A DNA stretch of 56,041 bases from Thalassolituus sp. (GCA_006212115.1 PDUK01000009.1:1-56041), one strand, 5' to 3'. Counted from the first letter of the stretch, positions 13,010 to 22,566 are shown. Notes: generated by a model from the letters alone, not told the origin. Numbers and translations: made by a program.

Positions 13010-13723
13010 ATGCTAGCAGCGCTTCGTATCGCGTTTTTGATTCTGTATTTTCCTGTGGTCTGCATGATCGGTCTGGTCATCAGTCTCGTACGCCCGTTTA
13101 ACCGCAATAACAGTCGTATTATTGCCATGATCTTTGCCTGGTCGCGATATGTATTAAATCTGCGAATTAATGTGATTGATCGACCTGACCCCAGTATTCA
13201 GGGGATTTATGTCGCTAATCATCAAAGCACCCTCGACATGTACATGTACGGCAAAAGCTGTCCGGGAAATATGGCCATTCTGGGGAAGCACAGCCTGCTT
13301 TATATTCCGTTATTTGGCGTTCTGTTCTGGTTGGCAGGCAATATTTTTATTCATCGTGGTAACAAGAAAAAAGCACGCGATGCGATGAAAGAAGCGGCAG
13401 CGGTTGTTAATTCAAAAGGCTGCAGTGTCTACATTTTCCCTGAAGGAACGCGCAGCAATGGTCGCGGCTTACTGCCGTTTAAAAGCGGCGCGTTTATTCT
13501 GGCGATTGAGGCCGGTCTGCCTATTGTTCCGATTTGCGCCAGTAGTACTCATAAGAACATTGATCTGAACCGCTGGCAGTCTGGTGAATGCCGATTGAAG
13601 CAGCTGCCGCCAATCAGCACGCAGGGGCTGGAGCGAAAAGATGCGAAGCAACTGGCACAGCGGGTACACGAGATGATGGCCGCTGAAATCGAAAGCATGG
13701 ACCGACAGTTAGAACGCGGGTGA
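13010..13723 (+). CDS. plsC: 1-acyl-sn-glycerol-3-phosphate acyltransferase
   Basis: Adds the second acyl chain to lysophosphatidic acid to make phosphatidic acid at the inner membrane. The 237-residue protein starts with a hydrophobic segment (about residues 5-28). The catalytic NHxxxxD box is NHQSTLDMY with H71 and D76. The substrate box FPEGTRS is at residues 143-149, and VPICAS follows as block IV. The start follows the weak site GGAAATAAT. It stands alone between ilvA and the convergent Smr gene. Confidence 0.95.
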   Translation: MLAALRIAFLILYFPVVCMIGLVISLVRPFNRNNSRIIAMIFAWSRYVLNLRINVIDRPDPSIQGIYVANHQSTLDMYMYGKSCPGNMAILGKHSLLYIPLFGVLFWLAGNIFIHRGNKKKARDAMKEAAAVVNSKGCSVYIFPEGTRSNGRGLLPFKSGAFILAIEAGLPIVPICASSTHKNIDLNRWQSGECRLKQLPPISTQGLERKDAKQLAQRVHEMMAAEIESMDRQLERG

Positions 13724-13738
13724 GTGGCCAGCAGGCCC

Positions 13739-14320
13739 TCAGATTCGTCCTTTGCTGAACTGTTCCCGCGCTTGTTGCTTCTTACGTTCGCTCTTTCGTA
13801 GCAGAACGTAAAAAGCCCCTGCGCCCCCATGGTGGGTCTGGGCAGTATGGAAGGCCTGAACGTCTTCTAGCTCTTCCAACCAGAACACCAGATAACTCTT
13901 CAGTACCGCTGGATCGCCTTCGTTGCGGTCACCTTTGCCCGGCATAATGTGGACGCTGCGCAGATCATTGGAAATGCAGTCGTTAATAAATCGATAGACT
14001 TCTCTGCGGGCCTCTTCAATGGTTCGTCGGTGCAGATCCAGGCGAGCTTCGATCTCGTATTTTCCTAATCGTAGCTTGCGGAATACGCCATCCTGAATGC
14101 CCGGGCGTTTGAATCCCAGCACATCGTGAGGTCCGACTCTGGGGACATCACTGGAGCGCAGGTGGTTGCCGTCTTTGAGTGTCTCTGAGGAGACCGCCGC
14201 AGTTCGCCGGGCAGCTGTATTCGCCGCACTTTGTTCCCGCCTAAGTTGGATGCGCTCAGGCGTCTGTAACTTTTTTACCCCCTGCATTTCCTGCAGGAAC
14301 AGCTCGTCTTCATCAGTCAT
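13739..14320 (-). CDS. Smr-domain protein (SmrA/YdaL-like putative DNA endonuclease)
   Basis: A 193-residue protein with an N-terminal charged tail and a C-terminal Smr domain carrying LDLHRRT (LDLH at 94-97) and HIMPGKG (MPGKG at 126-130), the two hallmark motifs. Stand-alone Smr proteins of this type (YdaL, SmrA, SmrB) show nuclease activity; a ribosome-rescue role is known for SmrB, but this protein cannot be assigned to one paralogue from sequence alone. The start at 14320 is chosen because CGGAGGATCGACAG stands directly before it; a longer frame starts at 14365. Convergent with plsC and divergent from the Spy-like gene. Confidence 0.85.
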   Translation of the reverse strand: MTDEDELFLQEMQGVKKLQTPERIQLRREQSAANTAARRTAAVSSETLKDGNHLRSSDVPRVGPHDVLGFKRPGIQDGVFRKLRLGKYEIEARLDLHRRTIEEARREVYRFINDCISNDLRSVHIMPGKGDRNEGDPAVLKSYLVFWLEELEDVQAFHTAQTHHGGAGAFYVLLRKSERKKQQAREQFSKGRI

Positions 14321-14426
14321 CTGTCGATCCTCCGGGCTGCGACAAATCTTTGCAATGCCGGACACAAATTTCAGGCCATCACGCTAGTATAACCTACAGA
14401 GTTACACCGAATCACAGGAACTGACG

Positions 14427-15086
14427 ATGAAAATACCAACAACCCTTGCCCGCTTCCAACGCTCACTCAGCCTGGTCGCATGTGGCGTACTGGTCACAAC
14501 AGCACAAGCCTGGGGGTTTGATGACCGTCAGAAAAAGGTCGATTGGGAAAGCTCACTGAACCTGTCGGATGAGCAGCAGGAGCAGATCGACGCCATTGAA
14601 GACAAGTACAAAGACAAGTTCCGGGAAGTGAAACCGAGCGAAGCGGCGGGCAAGGACCGTCGCGAGACGCGTCAGGAACTGTACGTACAGATGCGCGAAG
14701 AGATCAGAGCGGTATTAACAGTCGATCAGCAGGCGCTGGCGGAAGAGCAGGTGCGTCAGCGCGAGAAAGAAGGTCGTCAGGAGCGTCTTGACCGTCTCTC
14801 GCGTAAGTTGGATTTATCTGACGAACAACGTACGACATTGGAAGAGAAGCTCGCCTCCTGTGAAGAGGAAGAGTGGCCGGTGTCGATGAAGAAGCGCGAT
14901 GAAGATCGTCAGCACTTTGAGAAAGCGGTGAAGTCAGTTCTCACAGACGATCAGAAGAAAGAGTGGCGTAAGCTGCAACGTAAAGAGCGTGATCGCTGGC
15001 GTCATCACGATATGGATAAATACGATGAAAAAGGCCGTAAGGGAGAAAAGCGTGGCGGTCGCGGAGATGATTACGAGGAAGAGTGA
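14427..15086 (+). CDS. Periplasmic Spy/CpxP-like protein
   Basis: A 219-residue exported protein with a signal peptide of about 30 residues (basic start, hydrophobic SLVACGVLVTTAQA, then AWG). The mature part is almost all charged helix. Two similar segments are seen, LNLSDEQQEQIDAIEDK and LDLSDEQRTTLEEK, each opening with the L-x-L-[ST]-x-x-Q pattern of the LTXXQ (Spy/CpxP) family of envelope-stress chaperones and metal-linked proteins. The tail is rich in Lys, Arg, Gly and Glu. Family membership is probable; binding partner and inducer are unknown. It is convergent with the DUF481 gene. Confidence 0.65.
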   Translation: MKIPTTLARFQRSLSLVACGVLVTTAQAWGFDDRQKKVDWESSLNLSDEQQEQIDAIEDKYKDKFREVKPSEAAGKDRRETRQELYVQMREEIRAVLTVDQQALAEEQVRQREKEGRQERLDRLSRKLDLSDEQRTTLEEKLASCEEEEWPVSMKKRDEDRQHFEKAVKSVLTDDQKKEWRKLQRKERDRWRHHDMDKYDEKGRKGEKRGGRGDDYEEE

Positions 15087-15112
15087 TCTGATTTGATCAC
15101 AGAGCCGATGAA

Positions 15113-15141
15113 ACCCGCCCAACGGAAAGCATTGGGCGGGT
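15113..15141. terminator. Hairpin between convergent Spy-like and DUF481 genes
   Basis: A perfect 10-bp stem, ACCCGCCCAA at 15113-15122 with TTGGGCGGGT at 15132-15141, has a 9-base loop. It sits midway between two converging genes and is symmetric, but has no T-run on either side. Confidence 0.6.
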
Positions 15142-15158
15142 AGTCAGATCACAATAGA

Positions 15159-15866
15159 TCAGAAGCTGTAAACCAGCGTGACACCAAATTCAGTGTCTGT
15201 GTTTTCAGTACCCGCTGGTACTTCATCAACATGTTTTACTTTGTAGGTCAGCTTCGACGCCAGGCTGCCACTCAGCTGGCTTTGCAAGCCGGTCTCTGAC
15301 TTGTATACAGACTGATCGCTACCTACTTCCGCAGTGAAGTTTTCGATAAAAGAAACACCCTCACGAATATTCCAGCTGTAAGCCAGAGCCAATCGAGCGA
15401 TGGCCTCGTCCTGGATCTCACCTGTCTCTTTCAACTTGTCGCGACGATAACCAGGACCAGCCTCAAGGTCGAGTTCCATCGTGTCGTTGTTCAGAACACG
15501 GTAACCGTAGTTGATGGAAGCGGTGCTCTGGTAGGTGTAACCGCTGAATCTTGCGCGTTCCTGCTGTGCCACGATGGCGAGGTAGGAGTGCTCAGTAAAA
15601 TTGCGGTCAAACTGGGTCAAGGCGCCGTATTTCTCTTTAGACTTTACGCCGTCTTCTTCACTGGTCAGGGCTTCCAGTTTTACTGTGGTATCCCAGACTT
15701 CTCCAGTGCGCTTGGCCATGAAGTTGGCATTGATGCTCTGAGTGTCAGTGTTACCTGATGTGAAGATAGTACCGAGCTCTGCTGCACCGTCCCACGCAGG
15801 TTCTGCCGCGAAGGCGGAGATTGGGGTTAATAATACGGCTGCAACTAACGCGTGCTTACGAAACAT
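15159..15866 (-). CDS. DUF481 (YdiY-like) outer-membrane beta-barrel protein
   Basis: A 235-residue protein with a signal peptide ending SAFA before AEPAWDG. The mature part shows the DUF481 pattern: it opens with GAAELGTIFTSGNTDTQSIN, has alternating strands through the body and ends in an aromatic residue (LVYSF), as expected for an outer-membrane barrel. The start at 15866 follows CAGGACGTACTACT; a longer frame starts at 15929. The substrate is unknown; E. coli YdiY of this family is acid-induced. Confidence 0.85.
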   Translation of the reverse strand: MFRKHALVAAVLLTPISAFAAEPAWDGAAELGTIFTSGNTDTQSINANFMAKRTGEVWDTTVKLEALTSEEDGVKSKEKYGALTQFDRNFTEHSYLAIVAQQERARFSGYTYQSTASINYGYRVLNNDTMELDLEAGPGYRRDKLKETGEIQDEAIARLALAYSWNIREGVSFIENFTAEVGSDQSVYKSETGLQSQLSGSLASKLTYKVKHVDEVPAGTENTDTEFGVTLVYSF

Positions 15867-15940
15867 AGTAGTACGTCCTGATGATATTTTATGCGGTCGA
15901 AGAATAACGAGTGACTGTGACAGGTGCAACTTGCTTGAGT

Positions 15941-16768
15941 TCAGTTCTGGGGAGGTTGCGCCCAGTCGCGAAGGCCATAATGTTGCAGGATTTCATCCAG
16001 ACGGCCTGAGGCTCGCATCCGGACGATGCCTTGGTCGAGTAGCGTCACGAGTTGGCGTGAACGACTCGGGGAATCGGGGGAACAGGCGATGAATAATGGG
16101 TCGGCAACGCCGACAGCGCCCGCGAAATTCACTGCGTTATTAAAGCCAAGTTTATTGATGGTGTAATCCACCACAGTGGCGGAACCAATTACCGCGTCGA
16201 TGCGACCCGATATGAGCTTTTGCAGGTTCTTCTCCAGTGCATTGTCGCCCTTCATGACCTGTATCCGGCTGGAGGGAATATCACTGGCGAGGGCTTGTTC
16301 GATACGACGGTCGACATCGCCCTGATCATAGGAGTAGCCGCCAATGACACCGAGGCGAATGCCGTTCAGAGAGGTATCGTCGATATAACTCCACTCCTGA
16401 TCGTGGCGGACATAGAAAGCGCTTTGATCAACACCGAGTGGAATTCTGTGGAATATAAAGTCCGGAACCTCAGATGGCAGCGCTCCGACTATGCAATCCA
16501 CCGCCCCTGACCTCGCTTCTGTGATGGCTCGCTCCCAGGGAATGGTGGCATATTCAAGTGTGAAACCCGCGTCGTCCCAGATCTCTCTGGCAATGTCGAT
16601 CATGTAGCCGGGGCGCTCTTCCCCAGCATGTTCGTTGTACGGCGGCCAATAGTCGGCCCGCAGCTTTACGGTATCAGCCGAAGCCAGCGAACTGAGCAGG
16701 CATCCTGTAAGGAGCACAGACGCAGAGCGCAGGAAACGTTTTACTGCAGACCCGGTAAGCAATTCCAT
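15941..16768 (-). CDS. Periplasmic solute-binding protein, family 3 type
   Basis: A 275-residue exported protein; the signal peptide ends near ASA before DTVKLRADYWPPYNE. The mature part has the two-lobed binding-protein pattern with an early WPPY motif, GYMIDIAREIWDDAGF, and AVDCIVGALPSEVPDFIF. Single-gene proteins of this type are often orphan amino-acid binding or sensory proteins; no ABC permease or ATPase gene is nearby. The frame also opens at a TTG at 16789, which overlaps the TGA of the preceding gene (TTGA), so coupling to that gene is possible. Ligand unknown. Confidence 0.82.
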   Translation of the reverse strand: MELLTGSAVKRFLRSASVLLTGCLLSSLASADTVKLRADYWPPYNEHAGEERPGYMIDIAREIWDDAGFTLEYATIPWERAITEARSGAVDCIVGALPSEVPDFIFHRIPLGVDQSAFYVRHDQEWSYIDDTSLNGIRLGVIGGYSYDQGDVDRRIEQALASDIPSSRIQVMKGDNALEKNLQKLISGRIDAVIGSATVVDYTINKLGFNNAVNFAGAVGVADPLFIACSPDSPSRSRQLVTLLDQGIVRMRASGRLDEILQHYGLRDWAQPPQN

Positions 16769-16785
16769 AAGGAAATGTTCGGTGC

Positions 16786-17148
16786 TCAAGTACGTGGGAG
16801 TTTCTTGTTAATGCGGCCGAGCAGGAAATCTTTCAGCATGACCCAGTCACCGATAAAGCTCCATAGCGGGTATCTGAATGTCGCCGGGCGGTTGTGCTCG
16901 AAGAAAAAGTGACCAACCCAGGCAAAGGCGTAGCCGGATACCAGCGCCAGTGGGATGTATTGGAAATTGCCACTGGTCAGGGCAAATAACAGCACGCCCA
17001 GGCCAATTGAGCTGCCCATATAGTGCAGGCTTCGGCAGGTAGGATTGCGGTGCTCTGATAAGTAGTATGGATAGAACTCGCTGAAACTGGTAAAGCGCTC
17101 GTTAGTCTGAGCGTTGCCATCCTGAGATTCTTCGCTTCGTGCAGTCAT
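16786..17148 (-). CDS. Mpo1-like (DUF962) membrane protein
   Basis: A 120-residue membrane protein with the DUF962 signature: SFSEFYPYYLSEHRNPTCRSLHYMG, then two hydrophobic segments and FAWVGHFFFEHNRPATF. The conserved histidines (EH, LH, GH, EH) are those that bind iron in yeast Mpo1, a dioxygenase that alpha-oxidises 2-hydroxy fatty acids. Bacterial members are uncharacterised. The ATG at 17148 follows GAGGTGGCAACC; an in-frame GTG lies three codons earlier. Probably in one transcript with the solute-binding protein. Confidence 0.85.
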   Translation of the reverse strand: MTARSEESQDGNAQTNERFTSFSEFYPYYLSEHRNPTCRSLHYMGSSIGLGVLLFALTSGNFQYIPLALVSGYAFAWVGHFFFEHNRPATFRYPLWSFIGDWVMLKDFLLGRINKKLPRT

Positions 17149-17226
17149 GGTTGCCACCTCTCCTCGTTATTATTGTTGGCGACGTCACCACCAGAAACAT
17201 AACGTTATTGTTAGGGCTGCCCACAG

Positions 17227-17239
17227 GGCGTGACACGCC
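17227..17239. repeat. Short perfect palindrome upstream of the PHA depolymerase gene
   Basis: GGCGTG-A-CACGCC is a perfect 6-1-6 palindrome in the 303 bases between the Mpo1-like gene and phaZ. No other clear element was seen there apart from a smaller GTAA/TTAC repeat near 17271-17283. It may be an operator; I have no regulator to match it. Confidence 0.4.
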
Positions 17240-17451
17240 AATTGCTGGATAAAACGGGTCATAACCTACGGTAATCTGGTTACAGTATAGACAATCTGAC
17301 CTTCAGGGAAAACAAACGTCATGATCGTCCGGTCGTTTGAGTGAAATTTTCGTGAAGTCGTCAGACACTTCTGAACCTTGAGCTATGCTGGAAGTCTTCT
17401 GTTACCGGCAAGAAGCCGGACACATTTGGTGCGATGACGAGGTGGAATGCA

Positions 17452-18672
17452 ATGCTCTACACAATCAATGCCCATGTTATGAATGCTCTACGACCGATGC
17501 ATGTTGCAGCACGGCTCTCCCGGCAGATGTTTTATCAACCATGGAACCCGATGAACTACGGCTGGTATCTGCGTACCGTGAGGGCGTCTCTGGAATTGGT
17601 CGAACGCCTGACTGATTTTTACGAGAAGCCTGAGTGGCGTCTGGATACGACTCGCATTGATGGGCGCGAAGTAGGAATCGAATACTGCGACGTGGTGGAA
17701 AAGCCCTACTGTAATCTGGTCCACTTTCGTCGTCGTAAACGCGGCCTTGAGCAGCCGAAGGTACTCATTGTTGCGCCGTTGTCAGGCCATTTTTCTACCT
17801 TGTTGCGAGGCACCGTCGCGGAGTTTTTACCCGATCATGAGGTGTACATCACCGATTGGTTAAACGCGCGTGATGTTCCACGCTCTCAGGGTGAATTCAG
17901 CTTCGATGATTATGTTGACTACCTGATTGAGTTTCTCGAATTCCTCGGCCCTGACACGCATGTTATGGCGGTATGCCAGCCTTGCGTGCCTGCACTTGTC
18001 GCGGCGAGCGTTATGTCGGAGCAAGGCAGTGAAGCGGTACCGGCCTCCATGACGCTGATGGGCGGCCCTATTGATGTGCGGATCAGTCCCACTGAGGTGA
18101 ATGATTATGCGTCAGGGAAAGATCTCGAATGGTTTGAAGACAATGTGATTTGTCATGTGCCGGATGGATTTCCGGGACGCGGCCAGTCGGTGTATCCGGG
18201 CTTTATTCAGTTATCCGGCTTTATGTCGATGAATATGGACAACCACGTCAGTAAGCACTTTAAGTTTTTCACCGATCTGGTGAAGGGTGACGGCGACAGT
18301 GCAGAGGCGCACCGTGAGTTTTACAATGAATATCTGGCCGTGATGGATATGCCTGCACGGTACTATCTCGATACGATCCGCAAGGTCTTTCTGGAGTTTC
18401 AGTTGCCAGAAGGCACTATGGAATACCGAGGAAAACTCATCGATCTCGCAGCAATCAAAAAGACGGCGCTTTTGACCATCGAGGGTGAACTCGATGACAT
18501 CACGGGCAAAGGCCAGACTGCCTGCGCGTTGGATTTATGCGCTGGGATACCTGCCTCCAAGAAAAACCACATCGAAGAACCGGGAGTCGGCCACTACGGT
18601 ATTTTTAATGGCCGTAAATTCCGAGAAAGCATAGCTCCGAAAATTAAAACCTTTATGCAAAAACACAGTTGA
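17452..18672 (+). CDS. phaZ: Intracellular polyhydroxyalkanoate depolymerase
   Basis: Mobilises stored polyhydroxybutyrate granules. The 406-residue protein has no signal peptide and matches the intracellular PhaZ family: WNPMNYGWYLRTVRASLEL near the N-terminus, and a lipase-box-like CQPCVPAL in which Cys175 takes the place of the usual Ser nucleophile. The likely triad is C175, D348 (EGELDDITG) and H381 (GVGHYGIF), with spacing like that of Ralstonia eutropha PhaZa1. The start at 17452 follows GAGGTGGAATGCA; an in-frame ATG lies six codons earlier. No PHA synthase is in the window; the thiolase at 22.6 kb could serve the same storage cycle. Confidence 0.93.
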   Translation: MLYTINAHVMNALRPMHVAARLSRQMFYQPWNPMNYGWYLRTVRASLELVERLTDFYEKPEWRLDTTRIDGREVGIEYCDVVEKPYCNLVHFRRRKRGLEQPKVLIVAPLSGHFSTLLRGTVAEFLPDHEVYITDWLNARDVPRSQGEFSFDDYVDYLIEFLEFLGPDTHVMAVCQPCVPALVAASVMSEQGSEAVPASMTLMGGPIDVRISPTEVNDYASGKDLEWFEDNVICHVPDGFPGRGQSVYPGFIQLSGFMSMNMDNHVSKHFKFFTDLVKGDGDSAEAHREFYNEYLAVMDMPARYYLDTIRKVFLEFQLPEGTMEYRGKLIDLAAIKKTALLTIEGELDDITGKGQTACALDLCAGIPASKKNHIEEPGVGHYGIFNGRKFRESIAPKIKTFMQKHS

Positions 18673-18687
18673 TCCTGCTGCTGGCCA

Positions 18688-18708
18688 CCCCCTTGTATTA
18701 ACAGGGGG
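18688..18708 (+). terminator. Weak hairpin after phaZ
   Basis: CCCCCT at 18688-18693 pairs with AGGGGG at 18103+600 (18703-18708), with a short bulged extension around the ATTA loop. It is 16 bases after the phaZ stop. There is no T-run, so function as a terminator is uncertain. Confidence 0.35.
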
Positions 18709-18779
18709 AGTGTCCGGCGTGCATGCTCCTTACAGCCATGCCTGCTATTATCAGGGCAACTGACCTTGTGGGCTGGATC

Positions 18780-20093
18780 ATGGCGAACAGACAAACTCTT
18801 ACCGATGATATATACGAGAAGCTCGTCAATGATGAAGACGCGCGCGCGTGTAAATCCATTCCCGATAGTGCTTGTCAGGAAGTACCCGGAAACTTTCTGA
18901 AAACGCTGTTCAGCCAAGTGTTGTCGAAAATTGGCGATGCATTGGTGAACCCAAAAATTACATTGCCATGGTTAATGCAATCCGTTGGTGCTCCGGCCTG
19001 GATGTTGGGTTGGTTGGTGCCGATCCGTGAGTCAGGTTCAATGCTACCGCAGCTCGCCATCGCCAGTGTTGTGCGCACATTGGAAATCCGTAAGTGGGTG
19101 TGGGTGCTTGGCAGTGTGCTGCAGGCGTTAGCCGTGCTTGGTATTGCTGTTGTTGCCTTTACTCTCGACGGGGCAGCAGCGGGGTGGGCGATGCTGGCTT
19201 TGGTTGTGGTATTCAGTCTTGCTCGCGGTTTGGGGTCGGTTGCATCGAAAGATGTGCTTGGCAAAACCATTCCTAAACCGAGGCGAGGTACTCTGAACGG
19301 GTGGGCTGAAACCGCAGCCGGTCTGATTACTCTGATTGTCGCCGTGCTGTTACTACTGGGTGTGCTTGGTGAAGGGTCCACCCAGTTATACGCACTGGGA
19401 TTCGTCCTCGCCGCTGCGGTGTGGGTAGGTGCTGGTGCGGTATACGCGGGCATTCGTGAGCAGCCGGGTGAAACAGATGGCGGTAATAATGGTTTAAAAG
19501 AAGCATTTGCTCGCATGTCTGTGCTGGCTTCGGACGCGCCCTTCCGCCACTTTCTTATTGCCCGCTCTTTGCTCCTGTGTTCTGCACTGACATCGCCTTT
19601 TATTGTTGTGCTCGCTCATCAGGAAATGAATGCGGCGATCAGCATGCTGGCTCTTTTTATGGCTGCCAGTGGCGCGGGGAGTCTGGTATCCGGGCGATTC
19701 TGGGGACGCTTCGCAGATGTATCCAGTCGTAATGTTATGGTGCGTGCGGGCCTGCTGTCGGCGCTGGTGGGCTTGATTATTTTTGCTATTGGAATTCTGC
19801 GCTCAGATTGGCTGGCTCATATGTGGGTGCTGCCGCTGCTGTATTTCGTATTGAGTATTGCGCATCAGGGCGTGCGTCTGGGACGGAAAACGTATGTGGT
19901 GAATCTGGGTGAAGGAAACCGACGCACGGACTACGTGTCGGTCGGTAATACGTTGATTGGTGTGATGCTGCTGGTCACCGGTTTTATTTCACTGTTGGAG
20001 CCGCTTGTTGGTGTCAGCGGTATTATTCTGATTCTTTCCATTATGGGACTGTTGGGCAGCTGGATGTCACTCCGTCTGCCCGAGGTGGAGTAG
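18780..20093 (+). CDS. MFS-type transporter
   Basis: A 437-residue membrane protein with about ten to twelve hydrophobic helices and the short basic loops of the major facilitator superfamily. The first about 55 residues are hydrophilic and cytoplasmic (from MANRQTLTDDIYEKLVNDED), unusual for the superfamily. A charged loop around GIREQPGETDGGNNG divides the two halves. The frame opens at 18723, but the ATG at 18780 gives the more natural start; neither has a strong ribosome binding site. Substrate unknown. It lies between phaZ and an acyl-CoA ligase. Confidence 0.75.
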   Translation: MANRQTLTDDIYEKLVNDEDARACKSIPDSACQEVPGNFLKTLFSQVLSKIGDALVNPKITLPWLMQSVGAPAWMLGWLVPIRESGSMLPQLAIASVVRTLEIRKWVWVLGSVLQALAVLGIAVVAFTLDGAAAGWAMLALVVVFSLARGLGSVASKDVLGKTIPKPRRGTLNGWAETAAGLITLIVAVLLLLGVLGEGSTQLYALGFVLAAAVWVGAGAVYAGIREQPGETDGGNNGLKEAFARMSVLASDAPFRHFLIARSLLLCSALTSPFIVVLAHQEMNAAISMLALFMAASGAGSLVSGRFWGRFADVSSRNVMVRAGLLSALVGLIIFAIGILRSDWLAHMWVLPLLYFVLSIAHQGVRLGRKTYVVNLGEGNRRTDYVSVGNTLIGVMLLVTGFISLLEPLVGVSGIILILSIMGLLGSWMSLRLPEVE

Positions 20094-20110
20094 GGTAGCC
20101 TCGATCGCTG

Positions 20111-21778
20111 CTACTTGGCTGCGGGTTGGTCGATCAGGTAATTCAGATACTCATCCCGCAGGCTGCGCTTCTGTAGTTTACCGGTCGCTGTGTGTGGCAG
20201 TTCGTCAACAATCAGGACATCATCTGGTGTCCACCATTTGGCGATTTTGCCGCTCAGGTAGTCGTATACGCTCTCCTTGGTGACGGTTTTTCCCTTTACC
20301 GGAACGATAAAGAGTAGGGGGCGCTCATCCCATTTTGGATGTTTGACGCCAATCACACAGGCTTCGGTCACGTCCGGGTGCCCTACGGCGGCATTCTCCA
20401 GATCAATGGAGGAAATCCATTCTCCTCCTGATTTCACGACGTCTTTCGCCCGGTCGACAATCTGCAGGTAACTGTCGCTGTCGATAACGGCAATATCCCC
20501 GGTATCAAACCAAACGCCACCGTCCTGATCGGTGAAAAAGGCGTCGGGCTTCTCCGTTTTGTAGTAACCATTCAGAACCCACGGCCCGCGCACACGCAGG
20601 AATCCACGACTGGTACCGTCATGGGGAAGACGCTTGCCGTCGTCATTAAAGATCTCGATGTCGACGCCAAACATGGGTTTACCGGCGGTTGTCTGGAGGC
20701 GATAACGCTCATCATCTGACATGGTGGCCATGGCTTTCGTCGGTGCACCAAGCGTTGCCAGTGGTGAGGTTTCTGTCATGCCCCAGATAGGTAGCAGGTA
20801 AATACCAAAGTCCTTGTCGAGGGTTTCGACCAGCGAACGTGGTGACGCTGAACCACCCACACCGACGGTCTTCACTGATGGAATACTGAGTTGATTGGCC
20901 TTCAGGTAATCAATCAGTCGTAACCATACCGTCGGAACACCCAGCATCAGGTCGACTTTCGCGGTATCAATTAATTCATACAGATCCGGCCCGTCCATTC
21001 CCTCCCCGGGTAGAACCAGGCTGGCACCGGACATAGGAGCAATGTACGGCATCCCCCAAGCACAAACGTGATACATAGGTACAACCGGCATAACGACGCT
21101 GTCAGAAGAGACATTCAGTGCATCTGGGTTGCGGCTGGCGTAGGCGTGAAGAACAGTCGAGTTGTGGGAATACAGTACGCCTTTGGGGTTACCTGTGGTG
21201 CCCGAGGTATAGCAGAGGCAAGCTGCAGTGTCGGCGCTGAATCGAGGCCAGTCGTAGATATCAGGTTGCTGTGCGAGCAGGTGTTCATAGTTGTGTGTAT
21301 TGGGCAGCGAGGTGTCGGGCATCTGATCCTGATCGATCATCAGAATAAAGCCTTTGACGCTGGTGAGCTTGTCGGCAATGGGCTCCAGTAGCGGTGCGAA
21401 ACACGCATCCAGAAACACATAGCAGTCTTCGGCATGCTGAATGATGTACTCAACCTGTTCTGCATATAGGCGTGGGTTGACGGTATGGCATATCGCACCA
21501 ATGCCCGATATGCCGTAATAGCATTCAAAATGGCGGTAACCGTTCCATGCCAGCGTTGCGACCCGGTCGCCCGGTTGTACACCCAGAGCAATCAGTGCAT
21601 GAGCGAGTTGCTTGCTGCGTTTCAGGGCGTCTTGATAGGTATAGCGATGAATATCCCCTTCGAGGCGACGACTGATGATCTCGCTGGAGCCGTGATGGGC
21701 GGCTGCATACTCAAGGAGATCGCTGATCAGCATAGGTTGCGTCATCATCTGACCCACTGCTGGCTGGGGTTGTTTCAT
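20111..21778 (-). CDS. Fatty-acid--CoA ligase (AMP-binding, AlkK-like)
   Basis: Activates fatty acids to acyl-CoA with ATP. The 555-residue protein shows all ANL-superfamily motifs: P-loop [35 protein letters not shown], the hinge [15 protein letters not shown], and the catalytic C-terminal lysine in [12 protein letters not shown]. It looks most like the medium/long-chain ligases related to Pseudomonas AlkK; exact chain length cannot be read. The start is fixed by GGAGGATAACGT. Convergent with the transporter gene. Confidence 0.9.
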   Translation of the reverse strand: MKQPQPAVGQMMTQPMLISDLLEYAAAHHGSSEIISRRLEGDIHRYTYQDALKRSKQLAHALIALGVQPGDRVATLAWNGYRHFECYYGISGIGAICHTVNPRLYAEQVEYIIQHAEDCYVFLDACFAPLLEPIADKLTSVKGFILMIDQDQMPDTSLPNTHNYEHLLAQQPDIYDWPRFSADTAACLCYTSGTTGNPKGVLYSHNSTVLHAYASRNPDALNVSSDSVVMPVVPMYHVCAWGMPYIAPMSGASLVLPGEGMDGPDLYELIDTAKVDLMLGVPTVWLRLIDYLKANQLSIPSVKTVGVGGSASPRSLVETLDKDFGIYLLPIWGMTETSPLATLGAPTKAMATMSDDERYRLQTTAGKPMFGVDIEIFNDDGKRLPHDGTSRGFLRVRGPWVLNGYYKTEKPDAFFTDQDGGVWFDTGDIAVIDSDSYLQIVDRAKDVVKSGGEWISSIDLENAAVGHPDVTEACVIGVKHPKWDERPLLFIVPVKGKTVTKESVYDYLSGKIAKWWTPDDVLIVDELPHTATGKLQKRSLRDEYLNYLIDQPAAK

Positions 21779-21999
21779 ACGTTATCCTCCTGCTACCAGA
21801 ACTTGTTCGCTTCAGCTTATGCCGGGTAGGGCGACTCAGCCACCCGAAACGCGCAGATTGTTAACAAAACGACACGATAGATTGGTTGAGGTTCGTTTCC
21901 TGATAGGACATAACAGGACAGATTATTGATGTTTATCCACCTGTTCCCGTACGACTGATGACGGGATGATTGGCCTGTTTTGTTGTATCGGGAACGTTT

Positions 22000-22560
22000 A
22001 TGAAAAACACACTGACGTGTTTTCTTACTGCTGCACTGGCTGGAATGCTCAGCGCCGGCAGTTGGGCGGTTGAAAAGGATCCTGTGCTCGCTGACGCAAG
22101 GTCTCACGCCGCATTAGAGTCTTCGGGTTGCGCGTACATGGTGTCCGTCATGATGGAAGAAAGCGCCGGTGTTAAAGCCTCCGAGGTGGACGTCTTTGCA
22201 CTGCTGTTCCTGCACGGTGACCCTGTGCGAATTCGTGAACAGCGTGGATTCAATTTCTACGATATCAAACAAGCCTCAGCGGCCATGGGCCTGCGCGCCA
22301 ATGCATACCGCTCTGATGACCTGCTACTTGATCTGGCGCAGCGCAAGCGACAGCATCAGGATGGGCCTTATCTGCTACTCAAGGATAATCCTGAAGGGGT
22401 TGACCGGTTCTACCTCTATTACTCCGAAGATGACGAGTATGTATATCTACGCGACCCATTTGCGGGCATGGTGACGATTAGGCGCAGTGAGTTCAATCGT
22501 ACTTTCGTACCTTACGTATTGATCATCGAAGGGAAGTTAAGCGAATTTACTGAGGTTTAG
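22000..22560 (+). CDS. Exported C39-peptidase-like protein, probably inactive
   Basis: A 186-residue protein with a signal peptide (MKNTLTCFLTAALAGMLSAGSWA). The body follows the C39 double-glycine peptidase layout: a Cys-containing segment (SSGCAYMV, C44), GFNFYDIKQASAAMGLRA, YLLLKDN, an aspartate in YLRDPFAG, and a terminal strand. The position where the catalytic His normally stands (HFVV in the family) reads DRFYLYY, so the His is missing. It is therefore more likely a C39-like pseudopeptidase or binding domain. No transporter or bacteriocin gene is adjacent. Confidence 0.6.
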   Translation: MKNTLTCFLTAALAGMLSAGSWAVEKDPVLADARSHAALESSGCAYMVSVMMEESAGVKASEVDVFALLFLHGDPVRIREQRGFNFYDIKQASAAMGLRANAYRSDDLLLDLAQRKRQHQDGPYLLLKDNPEGVDRFYLYYSEDDEYVYLRDPFAGMVTIRRSEFNRTFVPYVLIIEGKLSEFTEV

Positions 22561-22566
22561 TTGGTA

